From Chromatiales bacterium (GTDB taxonomy: Bacteria; Pseudomonadota; Gammaproteobacteria; SZUA-152), in the NCBI GenBank assembly GCA_026982475.1, contig JALSHB010000203.1, positions 1 through 41,377 of the forward strand: DNA of 41,377 bases. The letters are read 5' to 3'. The position numbers and the translations under genes are program-made. Numbering within the stretch: position 1 is the stretch's first letter; each line of letters opens with the position of its first letter. The notes beneath the pieces were generated by a model. It was given only the letters and a program-made list of their open reading frames with translations. It had not been told where the DNA came from and searched no databases. Positions 1-10,412 of the stretch are shown here, in pieces.

Positions 1-533
1 AGGCCGCAGCAATTTGCTGCGGAGAACCGAGTTAATTTGTGAATGGCTGAATGGTGGACTGACCGCTTCAATGAGGCCGCAGCAATTTGCTGCGGAGAAC
101 TTGACTCCTGTTGATTGGAATTACGCACGACGATTGCTTCAATGAGGCCGCAGCAATTTGCTGCGGAGAACCGGCGACGCAACCGGGGATCTTCTGATGA
201 CGATCCCGGCTTCAATGAGGCCGCAGCAATTTGCTGCGGAGAACCATCCACCCATGCGACAATCCCCAAATACCCCCACCCGCTTCAATGAGGCCGCAGC
301 AATTTGCTGCGGAGAACCGCGTTCCACCCAATCGCGCAGCGGCTCGATGGGTGGGCTTCAATGAGGCCGCAGCAATTTGCTGCGGAGAACGAGACGCCAG
401 CGGCCGGAGTCCTGGATCTGCTCAGGCTTCAATGAGGCCGCAGCAATTTGCTGCGGAGAACCGCCATCGGCGCGCAGGACCAGGGCAAGGCCATCGCGCT
501 TCAATGAGGCCGCAGCAATTTGCTGCGGAGAAC
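1..533 (-). CRISPR. CRISPR array, type I-G associated (8 repeats, first cut by window edge; 7 spacers)
   Basis: Seven complete 36-nt repeats lie at 65-100, 136-171, 209-244, 282-317, 355-390, 426-461 and 498-533, plus the last 27 nt of another at 1-27. All are identical. Spacers are 35-37 nt (28-64, 101-135, 172-208, 245-281, 318-354, 391-425, 462-497). Read on the minus strand, the repeat begins GTTCTCCGCAGC and ends CCTCATTGAAGC. It contains a perfect inverted repeat (CCGCAGCAA / TTGCTGCGG) that can fold into a 7-bp stem with a 5-nt loop. Minus-strand orientation is inferred from the ATTGAAGC-like 3' end and from cas2 lying upstream on that strand, which puts the leader-proximal, newest repeat at 498-533. 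The array continues beyond the left edge. No degenerate repeat is seen. Confidence 0.98.
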
Positions 534-738
534 CCGCCCGCGCATCACCCCGTGGAATTGCTGGGCTGCGTGGGCTGTTTGCGAGCGCTTCGTCTATCAT
601 AACCGTACTTTCCCCCTGGGGGCCATGACTCTCCCCTTTGCTTTCCGTTTTTTGCCGTGTTTTCAAAGAGCTTTCCATCCGCGAGCACTGCCGGGGTTTT
701 TGGGAACCACCATAGCACTCGCGTTTGGCCGGCAGGCC
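534..738 (-). promoter_or_regulatory. CRISPR leader between cas2 and the array
   Basis: This 205-bp gene-free stretch joins the cas2 stop to the first repeat. On the minus strand it has an A-rich tract around 640-680, as leaders often do, and a good -10 candidate TATGAT at 596-601, about 60 bases before the first repeat. No convincing -35 is visible. A short palindrome CCCCCTGGGGG lies at 612-622. The leader role is inferred from position; the -10 call is tentative. Confidence 0.6.
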
Positions 739-1029
739 TCAGACGATGACCGGTTCCCGTTGCACGGCTTCAAAGGCCTTGCCGAGGCTGGTGACCCGGG
801 GGTCTACCTTGTCGGCAGGACCAATATCCATCAGCAGAATGTGATCCTCCTGATGATGCAGGATACCGTCCAGCAGGGCAATGAGTTCCGCATGACGCTT
901 GCGGCTGAGCCGGCATTGAAAGATGGATAGCTGCAGCCATTCGCCGTAACCCTTCATGAGACGGAAGACGCGCCGCCAGCGCTTGGGGTCCGAGATGTCG
1001 TAGGCGACGATATAGAGGTGATCTTCCAT
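739..1029 (-). CDS. cas2: CRISPR-associated endoribonuclease/integration factor Cas2
   Basis: A 96-residue protein of normal Cas2 length. The N-terminus has a hydrophobic first strand followed by an Asp (VAYDISDP, D11), the family's ferredoxin-fold strand with its metal-binding Asp. Cas2 bridges two Cas1 dimers in the spacer-integration complex. The ATG start is preceded by a strong ribosome-binding site (AGAGGAGGAGG). It begins 24 bases after the cas4-cas1 stop on the same strand and is the last gene before the leader, so it is presumably co-transcribed with the adaptation genes upstream. No frameshift or missing segment is seen. Confidence 0.96.
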   Translation of the reverse strand: MEDHLYIVAYDISDPKRWRRVFRLMKGYGEWLQLSIFQCRLSRKRHAELIALLDGILHHQEDHILLMDIGPADKVDPRVTSLGKAFEAVQREPVIV

Positions 1030-1053
1030 TGTCCTGCCCTCCTCCTCTCTTGC

Positions 1054-2781
1054 TTATCGCGTGGTGAATTCGATGTACTCCGGTATGTCGCCCAACAGGT
1101 AGCGGCCCAGCAGTCGCGCCTGGATCTCCAGCAGACGGCGGTAGCTGACCTTGTAGCCGAACAGGGGGTGGGTGATCTCGTGGCTCATGCGGCGCTCGAA
1201 GGCGGCGATGAAACGCTTGCGGCCGTCGCTGGTGAGGTTGACGCTGCCGGCGGCGCTGACGAAGTCGGAGGGGCGGACTTCGCCGTTGTTGATGGCCTGC
1301 ACCACGCAGGAGTCGGCGATCAGTGGGCGGTAGGCCTCCATCAGGTCGAGGGCCAGCGCGGGACGGCCGTAGCGGGGCTGGTGGTAGAAGCCGCGGTAGG
1401 GGTCGAAGCCGACGGCGGAGAGGGTGACGGTCCAGCTCCGGGTGAGCAGGGAATAGGCGTAGGACAGCAGGGCGTTGACCGGGTCGCTGGGCGGGCGGCG
1501 GTTGCGCTTGTGGAAATCGAAGGCCAGTTCGCCCTCCCCTTCACGCCGCTTGAGCATCTGGCCGAAGGCGCCGAAGTAGCGCGCGGCGGCGGCGCCTTCG
1601 ATGCCCAGCAGTTCCTGCAGGGTGGCGGCGCGCGCGGCCTTGCGCGCGTCGAGGCGCAGGCCGTCGAGCAACTCGCGGGGCTTTTCGTCGCCGCGCCAGT
1701 TGCGGCGCAGGAAGGTGCGGGCGTTGAGGATCTTGGCGCGGATGAGAACACGAGCAATGTGCAGGCAGGTGTGTTCCTCGAAGCTGGCGCGGTATTGGGC
1801 GGTGCGCAGTTCCACGTTGTTGTGGCCGGTGCCCTGGGTGTGGCCAATGAACCAGCCCCCATAGCTGTGCCAGGTGATGGGGATGCCGCGTTTCATGAGT
1901 TCGTGCAGGCAGGGGGTGGTGACGTAGACGTTGCCCATCAGCACCAGTTGCGAGGTGTCGATGAGGCGGGCGCTCTGCACCTTCTTGTCGTCGATGGAGA
2001 TTTCCAGGTTCTCGCCGCTCTTGGCGACCTTGGCGCGGTGGGCCTGCACGTACACGGGCAGGGCCTCGTCGCGGGCCACGGCCAGTGGGCGCGGGGCGAT
2101 GTCGGGCTGGTGCAGATAGCGTACCTCGTCGGGCAGGCAGATGCCCACCAGGGAGCAGCGCGGGCACTTGGGGCTGTCTTCCAGGGGCGGCGGCATGTGG
2201 CCGCCCTCGGCCATCAGGCGCAGGCCGCTGATGGCATTGATGGTGAGGGTTTGCAGTTCGTCGTCGAAGGGTACGCGCACGCGCTCGCGGCTTTCGACGT
2301 ACCAGATGGCGCCCTCCTCGCAGCGGTAGCCGTGCTCGCGCAGGATCATGCCCTGGGCGCAGAGCTGCACGCGCTCGGGGTCGTACACGCCGCGGGCGAC
2401 GTGGGGCCGCCGGCCGCGCTTGTAGTCCACGGGGGTGACGATGCCGTCTTCGGCCTCGATAAGGTCGAGCTTCGCGATCAGGCCCAGGCGATTGGAGGAG
2501 AGGGTGACGGAACGGGCGTGGAGCTGGTCGTCTTCGTCCAGTTCACCGGCGGCGGGCAGCCGGCCGGCGGGCTTGTCCACGCGGCGGTGCTTGTGGCGGC
2601 CGTCCACGGTGTCGGCGGAATCGGCCCATTCCCCCTGCACCCATTCCAGGTAGGACAACCGCGGACAGTACTGGTATTCGTTGACCATGCGCACCGGCAT
2701 CAGGGGCTGGTCGCCGGTCAGTTCGGGAAACGGCAGGGCCAGTTCGGCCTGGGTGGGGTCGTGTGCTCCGTTGTCCGCCAC
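1054..2781 (-). CDS. cas4-cas1: Cas4-Cas1 fusion protein (spacer acquisition)
   Basis: 575 residues carrying two domains. The Cas4 part (about 1-220) has the four Fe-S cysteines C39 and C206/C209/C215 (CPRCSLVGIC) and RecB-like nuclease residues D106, D119 and K121 (PVDYKRG). The Cas1 integrase part (about 235-575) has E395 in GIEGAAAARYF, H467 in GFYHQPRYGRP and E482 in LDLMEAYRP, which match the family's active-site positions. Cas4 trims and orients prespacers by PAM and Cas1 integrates them. The fusion is characteristic of type I-G systems such as that of Geobacter sulfurreducens. The start is GTG, 15 bases after the TPR gene's stop; an internal ATG at residue 28 or 32 is a shorter alternative that still keeps C39. 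All catalytic residues look intact, so it is probably active. Confidence 0.97.
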   Translation of the reverse strand: MADNGAHDPTQAELALPFPELTGDQPLMPVRMVNEYQYCPRLSYLEWVQGEWADSADTVDGRHKHRRVDKPAGRLPAAGELDEDDQLHARSVTLSSNRLGLIAKLDLIEAEDGIVTPVDYKRGRRPHVARGVYDPERVQLCAQGMILREHGYRCEEGAIWYVESRERVRVPFDDELQTLTINAISGLRLMAEGGHMPPPLEDSPKCPRCSLVGICLPDEVRYLHQPDIAPRPLAVARDEALPVYVQAHRAKVAKSGENLEISIDDKKVQSARLIDTSQLVLMGNVYVTTPCLHELMKRGIPITWHSYGGWFIGHTQGTGHNNVELRTAQYRASFEEHTCLHIARVLIRAKILNARTFLRRNWRGDEKPRELLDGLRLDARKAARAATLQELLGIEGAAAARYFGAFGQMLKRREGEGELAFDFHKRNRRPPSDPVNALLSYAYSLLTRSWTVTLSAVGFDPYRGFYHQPRYGRPALALDLMEAYRPLIADSCVVQAINNGEVRPSDFVSAAGSVNLTSDGRKRFIAAFERRMSHEITHPLFGYKVSYRRLLEIQARLLGRYLLGDIPEYIEFTTR

Positions 2782-2796
2782 GGTGTGTCATTCCGT

Positions 2797-3627
2797 CTAT
2801 TTTCCCGCCGCCAGCAGCCAGGGGATGGCGCCCGGCGTGTCGCGCCAGGCCTGGCGGTTGTCGAACACGTAGGCGACGGCCTCGTTCTTGTCGCCGATGC
2901 CGACGTAGTCGGGCGGGTATTTCGGCAGCTTGCGCCGCCCGGCGAGGTAGGCGGGAACGAAGCGGTTTTGCTCGATGGCCTTTTTCCCGGCGGCGCGGCT
3001 GTCGTTGCTGTCGCCTTGCTGGCGGTAGGCCAGCAGCGCCCGGGAATAACGCCAGACCGCGCTGGGCTCGTCCGCGTAGGCGTCGAGCAGTTGCTCCGCT
3101 TCGTCGTGACGCTGTTCATCCATCAGGCAGCCCAGCAGCACATGGCGGATGCCCTGGTTGTCATTGGGGTTGAGTTCCAGCATCTGCCGGTAGTGCTCGA
3201 TGGCCGCGTCGCGCTCGCCCGCCTCCCACAGGCACTGGGCCAGGCCGGCCCGCGCGCGCATGTAGGGCCGCGTCTCCAGCAGACCCCAGAAATAACCCTT
3301 GTTCTCCTCGAAGAACTTTTCGCCGAGGGCACGCTCGCCGGCCGCCACGCCCTTGCGGTAATAGTCCAGCATCTGCGCCAGGCTGTCCGCGCCCTCTTCC
3401 GCCAGCAGAACCCAGGCGTCGGCGCAGTCGGGTGAGATTTTCAGGGCCTGTTCGGCCAGCTCGATGCGCTCGGCGAGGCCGGGCGCATCCCAGGCATCGT
3501 AAATGAGTTCCTGGGCCTCGCGCAGGGCCGGGTCGGTTTCCGTGCCGGCCATCGGACTCATCATGGCCTCCATGGCGCGGCGCTCGGGCAGTTTCACGAT
3601 CTTGTCATCGGTTGGTTTGTTGGTCAT
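2797..3627 (-). CDS. Tetratricopeptide-repeat protein of unknown role in the cas adaptation operon
   Basis: 276 residues. The segment at about 115-200 contains TPR-like helical pairs (ARAGLAQCLWEAGERDAAIE, then LLGCLMDEQRHDEAEQLL), and the tail ends in a conserved-looking PDYVGIGDKNEAVAYV stretch. The overall form resembles the ST7-like TPR family of bacteria, which has no settled function. No signal peptide, catalytic motif or membrane segment is seen, so it is probably a cytoplasmic protein-binding scaffold. It lies 33 bases after the toxin gene and 15 bases before cas4-cas1, which suggests one transcript. It is not a standard cas gene: it may be a passenger or may assist acquisition. The TPR call is firm; the link to CRISPR is inferred from position. 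Confidence 0.85.
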   Translation of the reverse strand: MTNKPTDDKIVKLPERRAMEAMMSPMAGTETDPALREAQELIYDAWDAPGLAERIELAEQALKISPDCADAWVLLAEEGADSLAQMLDYYRKGVAAGERALGEKFFEENKGYFWGLLETRPYMRARAGLAQCLWEAGERDAAIEHYRQMLELNPNDNQGIRHVLLGCLMDEQRHDEAEQLLDAYADEPSAVWRYSRALLAYRQQGDSNDSRAAGKKAIEQNRFVPAYLAGRRKLPKYPPDYVGIGDKNEAVAYVFDNRQAWRDTPGAIPWLLAAGK

Positions 3628-3660
3628 TTTTCGCCCTGCTTTCCCTTGTCACCTGAACGA

Positions 3661-4002
3661 TCACAACGATTTCTTGCCTCTCACGAGACGGTGGAGCAAG
3701 ACGTCTTCAAGGTTTTGCCGGGAGTCCAGTACGGCCAGGACATACACGTCGGCGTCCATGATGCGATAAATCATCCTCCAGGGCGGGACAACGATTTCCC
3801 GGTATTGGGTTATACCCTGCGCCTTGAGTTCCGGCACCACCCGCCCGCGTTGGGGAAACCTGTCGAGACTCGCCGCCCTGGATTCTATCTTTTTCAGGTT
3901 ATCCCTCGCCGCTGGAGGATTTTCCGCATGGATATGCCTGATGATCGCCACCAGGTCATCCTCGGCAACCCGCGCCCAGAGGACCCTGAACTTCGCGGCC
4001 AT
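3661..4002 (-). CDS. RelE/ParE-family toxin
   Basis: 113 residues, the usual size of RelE/ParE toxins. It starts with a strand and helix typical of the fold (FRVLWARVAEDDLVAIIRHI), followed by DRFPQRGRVVPEL and a C-terminal core YREIVVPPWRMIYRI, the characteristic end of the RelE/ParE beta sheet. Family members either cut mRNA on the ribosome (RelE) or poison gyrase (ParE); the sequence alone does not settle which. The ATG lies three bases after the antitoxin stop, so the pair is translationally linked. The TPR gene, cas4-cas1 and cas2 follow on the same strand with gaps of 33, 15 and 24 bases. Confidence 0.9.
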   Translation of the reverse strand: MAAKFRVLWARVAEDDLVAIIRHIHAENPPAARDNLKKIESRAASLDRFPQRGRVVPELKAQGITQYREIVVPPWRMIYRIMDADVYVLAVLDSRQNLEDVLLHRLVRGKKSL

Positions 4003-4005
4003 GGA

Positions 4006-4278
4006 CTATTTGCCAAGCCGTTTTTCAAGATCGGAAAACACCTCGCTCTGCGGTCTGCTTTTCCCTTTGCGAATATCCTCCTCACCCAGGGCGAGCAGCT
4101 TCAGCAGGCCGATCGCATTGCGCATGTCTTCATAGCTCTGAGGATCCTGAAGCACGGCCCTCGGCTCTCCATTCTGTGTGATGATGATGGGGCGATGGGT
4201 CTCGTTGACCTGCCTGAGCATGTCCGCCGCACGGGATTTGAGATAGGTCACGGGCTTGATGTCCGATGAAATCTTCAT
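4006..4278 (-). CDS. Phd/YefM-family antitoxin
   Basis: 90 residues. The N-terminal half has the Phd/YefM DNA-binding fold: ISSDIKPVTYLKSRAADML, then PIIITQNGEPRAVLQDPQSYE. The polar C-terminal tail (about 65-90) is the part that in this family wraps around and neutralises the toxin. It is the first gene of an apparent operon with the toxin, the TPR protein, cas4-cas1 and cas2. A good ribosome-binding site (GGAGG) lies 8 bases before the ATG, and a cluster of short palindromes lies just upstream at 4303-4325. Antitoxin-toxin complexes of this family normally repress their own promoter, so the adaptation genes may fall under the same control. Confidence 0.92.
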   Translation of the reverse strand: MKISSDIKPVTYLKSRAADMLRQVNETHRPIIITQNGEPRAVLQDPQSYEDMRNAIGLLKLLALGEEDIRKGKSRPQSEVFSDLEKRLGK

Positions 4279-4302
4279 GGCGATATCCTCCAGTCCTTTC
4301 AG

Positions 4303-4325
4303 GGTACCATATTATGGCCTATGGT
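4303..4325 (-). promoter_or_regulatory. Palindrome cluster, likely operator of the toxin-antitoxin operon
   Basis: About 25-50 bases upstream of the antitoxin ATG lie three overlapping symmetric sequences: GGTACC (4303-4308), CCATATTATGG (4307-4317), and an inverted repeat ACCATA...TATGGT (4306-4311 and 4320-4325). On the minus strand the middle one contains an AT-rich, -10-like CATAATAT. Phd/YefM proteins bind short palindromes overlapping the promoter, so this is the expected place for autoregulation. A clear -35 box is not visible. Confidence 0.5.
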
Positions 4326-4521
4326 CTGATTTGAGCTTGAGTCCGCGGGCTCAGGGCGGGTGAATCGTGCAACTGATTGATGCATGTCACCCAGCCCCGC
4401 GCCATCGATGCCAAGGGCGCCTGTGGTTGGTACCGATGATTGCCAATGGCCCCGTTAACGGCGGGGTCAGCGCCTCGAGACCCTGGAAATTCCGGCTCTC
4501 ATGACGCCCCTCCCGAGTTGA
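4326..4521. other. Gap between the effector and adaptation operons
   Basis: About 200 bp with no convincing gene. On the minus strand, downstream of the 389-residue unknown gene, there is a GC-rich inverted repeat near 4450-4467 (CCCCG...CGGGG around CCGTTAACGG). It lacks a T-run, so it is only a weak terminator candidate. I looked for a CRISPR-repeat-like sequence that could mark a CreTA-type RNA module and found none. Confidence 0.4.
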
Positions 4522-5691
4522 TCAGCGGCCGGCTTCGGCCTTCCTGGCCATATCACCCGCGGCCCACAGTTCTCCCTGAAGCCACAGGACACCTTCGATA
4601 TCCTGCCCTTCCCTCGGCGGCTCCTTTCCTTCCCAGGCCCGTTCGGTGACGAAGATGTCGAGATCGGCGTCCTCGTCGTCAAAGCGCATCACGGTCACGC
4701 GAATCCGCCACCCCTTCTGCCCGAGCATATCGTCGAAAGGCGTCACCCTTCTTGCCGGCCCGCGAAAGGAATAGTCATCGTCGTCCCCTTCGGGGAGAGC
4801 CAGAAACATGGCCATGCCCTGAAAATGGATTGTGTCAGGGATTTCCGGTGGTGGCTCGCCCCGCTTCTCGGCCAACAGTCGTTCCCAGGCAACCTGATCC
4901 GGGTCTGGAGAATAGGGCAGGGTCATCAGCGTGGCCGCTCGCGCGTGATAGGCGATGCCCGCGAGAATGAATTCGTATTGCTCACCGGTTTCGTACCAGG
5001 CACGGTTCACAAGAAAACGGGTGTCAAAAAAGCAGATGGGAAAGCCTGCTGTGGGACCGGGAGTCCCTGCTTCCGAATCATCGCCTTGTGCCTCGCCGCT
5101 TGAGCCATTGCCTGCGGGAAGCCAGGCGGCATGAATCTGGGATTCCACGCCACTCGCCCAGACGGAAACCTCTATCAGCCTCAGGGTGACCTGTATGCCT
5201 TCGCCGACGTTGGGAATCAAGGATACGAGTTCTACCGCCCCCGGGCCATTGCGAAGGGTCATGAGCAATCCGCGTCGGGGCAAGGGCCAAAAGCGGTGCT
5301 CGCCCTTGACCCAGGAATCCGGCTCCTGCCTTGGTGCGGGATAAAATTCGCCGAAACCACACGCCGGCCTCGACTCCGGGAGGATTTCGTTCCTTAGTCG
5401 CATGGCCAGCTCAGCAGGGCCGTCGAAGAACGGAACCCAGTGAGATCCCATGGAATGACGATCCTCTCCGCTCTCCGGCACGAACGTGGAGTCGGGCCAG
5501 TCGACCGGCCGTGACGCCGGAGAAGCAGCTTCCGTATCGACGGTATCGCATGCCTCAAAGTCCTGAAGCATGAACATGGTATCCGTGCCATCATCGAAGA
5601 CTACCCCCAGCCGTTTTTCCCCGACAAAGGTCACCGTGCATTCACCGTACTCGGGGTGATTGATCCGTTGGCCAACGACGAACGACGACAT
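4522..5691 (-). CDS. Unknown protein coupled to csb2, with SH3/Tudor-like N-terminus
   Basis: 389 residues, not recognised as any named Cas protein. Residues 1-45 (VGQRINHPEYGECTV, then GVVFDDGTDTMFMLQDF) look like a small SH3/Tudor-type barrel of the kind found at nucleic-acid-binding or helicase tails. The rest is acidic and rich in aromatic residues, with a DDDDYSFRG segment at about 300-310 and GQDIEGVLWLQGELW near the C-terminus. There is no signal peptide, membrane segment or nuclease motif. The start ATG overlaps the csb2 stop by one base (TGATG), and GGAGGTG inside the csb2 end serves as ribosome-binding site, so it is translated together with csb2. It is a strong candidate for an accessory component of this I-G system. 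The Tudor assignment is tentative. Confidence 0.8.
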   Translation of the reverse strand: MSSFVVGQRINHPEYGECTVTFVGEKRLGVVFDDGTDTMFMLQDFEACDTVDTEAASPASRPVDWPDSTFVPESGEDRHSMGSHWVPFFDGPAELAMRLRNEILPESRPACGFGEFYPAPRQEPDSWVKGEHRFWPLPRRGLLMTLRNGPGAVELVSLIPNVGEGIQVTLRLIEVSVWASGVESQIHAAWLPAGNGSSGEAQGDDSEAGTPGPTAGFPICFFDTRFLVNRAWYETGEQYEFILAGIAYHARAATLMTLPYSPDPDQVAWERLLAEKRGEPPPEIPDTIHFQGMAMFLALPEGDDDDYSFRGPARRVTPFDDMLGQKGWRIRVTVMRFDDEDADLDIFVTERAWEGKEPPREGQDIEGVLWLQGELWAAGDMARKAEAGR

Positions 5692-7223
5692 CACACCTCC
5701 TCGAGGGCGGTGAATGCGCCCAGTCCATAATGACAACCAAACCCCAGCGCCAGCGGGCCCGGCACCGGCTCGGCGAAATGCAGGCGCAGGAAAGCGCCAC
5801 GGGTGTCGGGCTGGGTGAGCTTGCGCTTGTTGCGGAAGCGGTGGAAATGGATGGCGCGGCGGGGCTTGCCGCGCACGCGGATCGCCGGCAGGCATTCCAC
5901 GCCCACCGGCTCGGGCAGGCCGCGCAGACGGCATTCCTTGCGGAGGAAGGCGAGGAGCTGTTCCTGCTCGGCGGGCCGTTTCTTCAGATGCCAGGGACGA
6001 AGGTAGGGGGTGACCGACTGCCAGACGCGGGACACGCCGGCCTGGTGGCTGTGCGCCGCGAAATCGTCCCGGCGACCGCAGGCCTCCAGCAACACCCGCC
6101 ACTCGACACCGCCCCGGCCACGCACCACGGACAGGCGTGCCAGCACCCGCTGCGCCGCGGGCGAAAGGCCGCCCGGGGCGTGCACCAGCAGGTGGTCGAT
6201 GCGCCCGTCTCCGTCGGCGTCCTCGGGCAGGTAGAAGGCGTGGCCGTGACGGTTGCCCTCGCCCAGGCCATGGCCGCTGAGTTCCGGCGGGATGGCGTTT
6301 TCGTCCTCAAAAAGTTTCCGTGCCCGGCCCATCACCGCGGCGCGGAAGGCCTCGCCCACGCGCACGGCGTCCTCGATGCGCGGCAGGGGTTTGGCGGTGA
6401 GGAGGAAGCGGGCAGTGGTCGCCGCCGGGACGCGGGGACTCGCCGCTGCCAGGCCGGGTCGCAGACAGTCCACGGGCCGCAGGTAACTGACGAACTCGCC
6501 GGCCGGCGGGCGGCTCCAGCCGGCCTTCTGCAGGTCGCTGGTGTCGATGCGCAGGGCATCGGACAGGCTTGGTGGGAGGGTGGCTTCGAGCTGTTTTTTC
6601 TTCTTGCCGCGCAGGGCGGCGACCTCGTCCCTTACCCGCTGATCGCGCCACTGGACATAGTCTGCCGCGGGTCGCGGGGCAAGCAGGCGCACCGCTTCGC
6701 CGCGGATTTCCCCTGTCTCCTCGTCCAATGCCATCTCATCGGGCCGGCAGTCGAAGTCCGCCGGGATCTCGTCTTCTGAGAGCCGACGGGCCTCCACCCA
6801 GCTCTCGGCGCGGCCGAGGTAGCCGAGATTGTGCAGCAGGGCATCCAGCAGGCTGGCCGGTTCCGGTTCCAGCTCCAGCGCCGGCCAGGCCATCACCAGT
6901 TCCTGGTCCGGAGCCACGCGGGCAAAGGCGTCGAACACCAGCGAGGTGCTGCCCTTCCACTGCGGCATGTAGTGACGGGTGTGGGCATGCACGGCCGGCG
7001 GCAGGCGGTAGACCGGCGGTTGCCCGCTGAGCCGGTCGATGAGAGACTCCAGGCGCCCGGCGGGATACTCCGCTGCATCGAGCTTGTAGTGCCAGGTGCT
7101 GATCAGGGCGCGGCACAGCCGCCAGGGCGCCGGCGGCCATTCGACGTCGGCCTCGTTGACATGACGGCCCCAGGGATTGGCGTGGTAACGCCCGGCGAGA
7201 AAGCGGAAGGCGATGGCCAGCAT
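5691..7223 (-). CDS. csb2: Type I-G Csb2 (GSU0054 family, Cas5-Cas6-like)
   Basis: 510 residues. The N-terminus MLAIAFRFLAGRYHANPWGR followed by VNEADVEWPPAPWRLCRALI is the hallmark of Csb2. A later Asp-rich turn (DADGDGRIDHLLVH) and a glycine-rich C-terminus (GFGCHYGLGAF), resembling the G-loop of RAMP/Cas6 proteins, are also typical. In type I-G this protein is thought to combine the Cas5 role (binding the crRNA 5' handle) with Cas6-like crRNA processing. The open frame extends further upstream, but ATG 7223 fits the family's N-terminus and lies five bases after the csb1 stop. It sits between csb1 and the unknown 389-residue protein, as expected for the effector operon. Confidence 0.95.
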   Translation of the reverse strand: MLAIAFRFLAGRYHANPWGRHVNEADVEWPPAPWRLCRALISTWHYKLDAAEYPAGRLESLIDRLSGQPPVYRLPPAVHAHTRHYMPQWKGSTSLVFDAFARVAPDQELVMAWPALELEPEPASLLDALLHNLGYLGRAESWVEARRLSEDEIPADFDCRPDEMALDEETGEIRGEAVRLLAPRPAADYVQWRDQRVRDEVAALRGKKKKQLEATLPPSLSDALRIDTSDLQKAGWSRPPAGEFVSYLRPVDCLRPGLAAASPRVPAATTARFLLTAKPLPRIEDAVRVGEAFRAAVMGRARKLFEDENAIPPELSGHGLGEGNRHGHAFYLPEDADGDGRIDHLLVHAPGGLSPAAQRVLARLSVVRGRGGVEWRVLLEACGRRDDFAAHSHQAGVSRVWQSVTPYLRPWHLKKRPAEQEQLLAFLRKECRLRGLPEPVGVECLPAIRVRGKPRRAIHFHRFRNKRKLTQPDTRGAFLRLHFAEPVPGPLALGFGCHYGLGAFTALEEV

Positions 7224-7228
7224 GGCGG

Positions 7229-10408
<3,180 letters not shown>

Positions 10409-10412
<4 letters not shown>

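Noticed and set aside
553-566. Sequence resembling part of the repeat (AATTGCTGGGCTGCG) in the leader
   Set aside because: Similarity covers only about ten bases and the position does not fit a repeat-spacer period.
158-678. Open frames crossing the CRISPR array on both strands
   Set aside because: They repeat the same peptide once per repeat (for example NEAAAICCGE) and arise only because the repeats lack stop codons.
1018-3435. 805-residue open frame on the plus strand opposite cas4-cas1
   Set aside because: It runs antisense to two clear genes, has low-complexity Gly/Ala/Val-rich translation and no recognisable motif; it is a by-product of high GC content.
4279-4521. Possible CreTA-like RNA toxin-antitoxin module between cas operons
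   Set aside because: No sequence similar to the CRISPR repeat was found on either strand in this gap.
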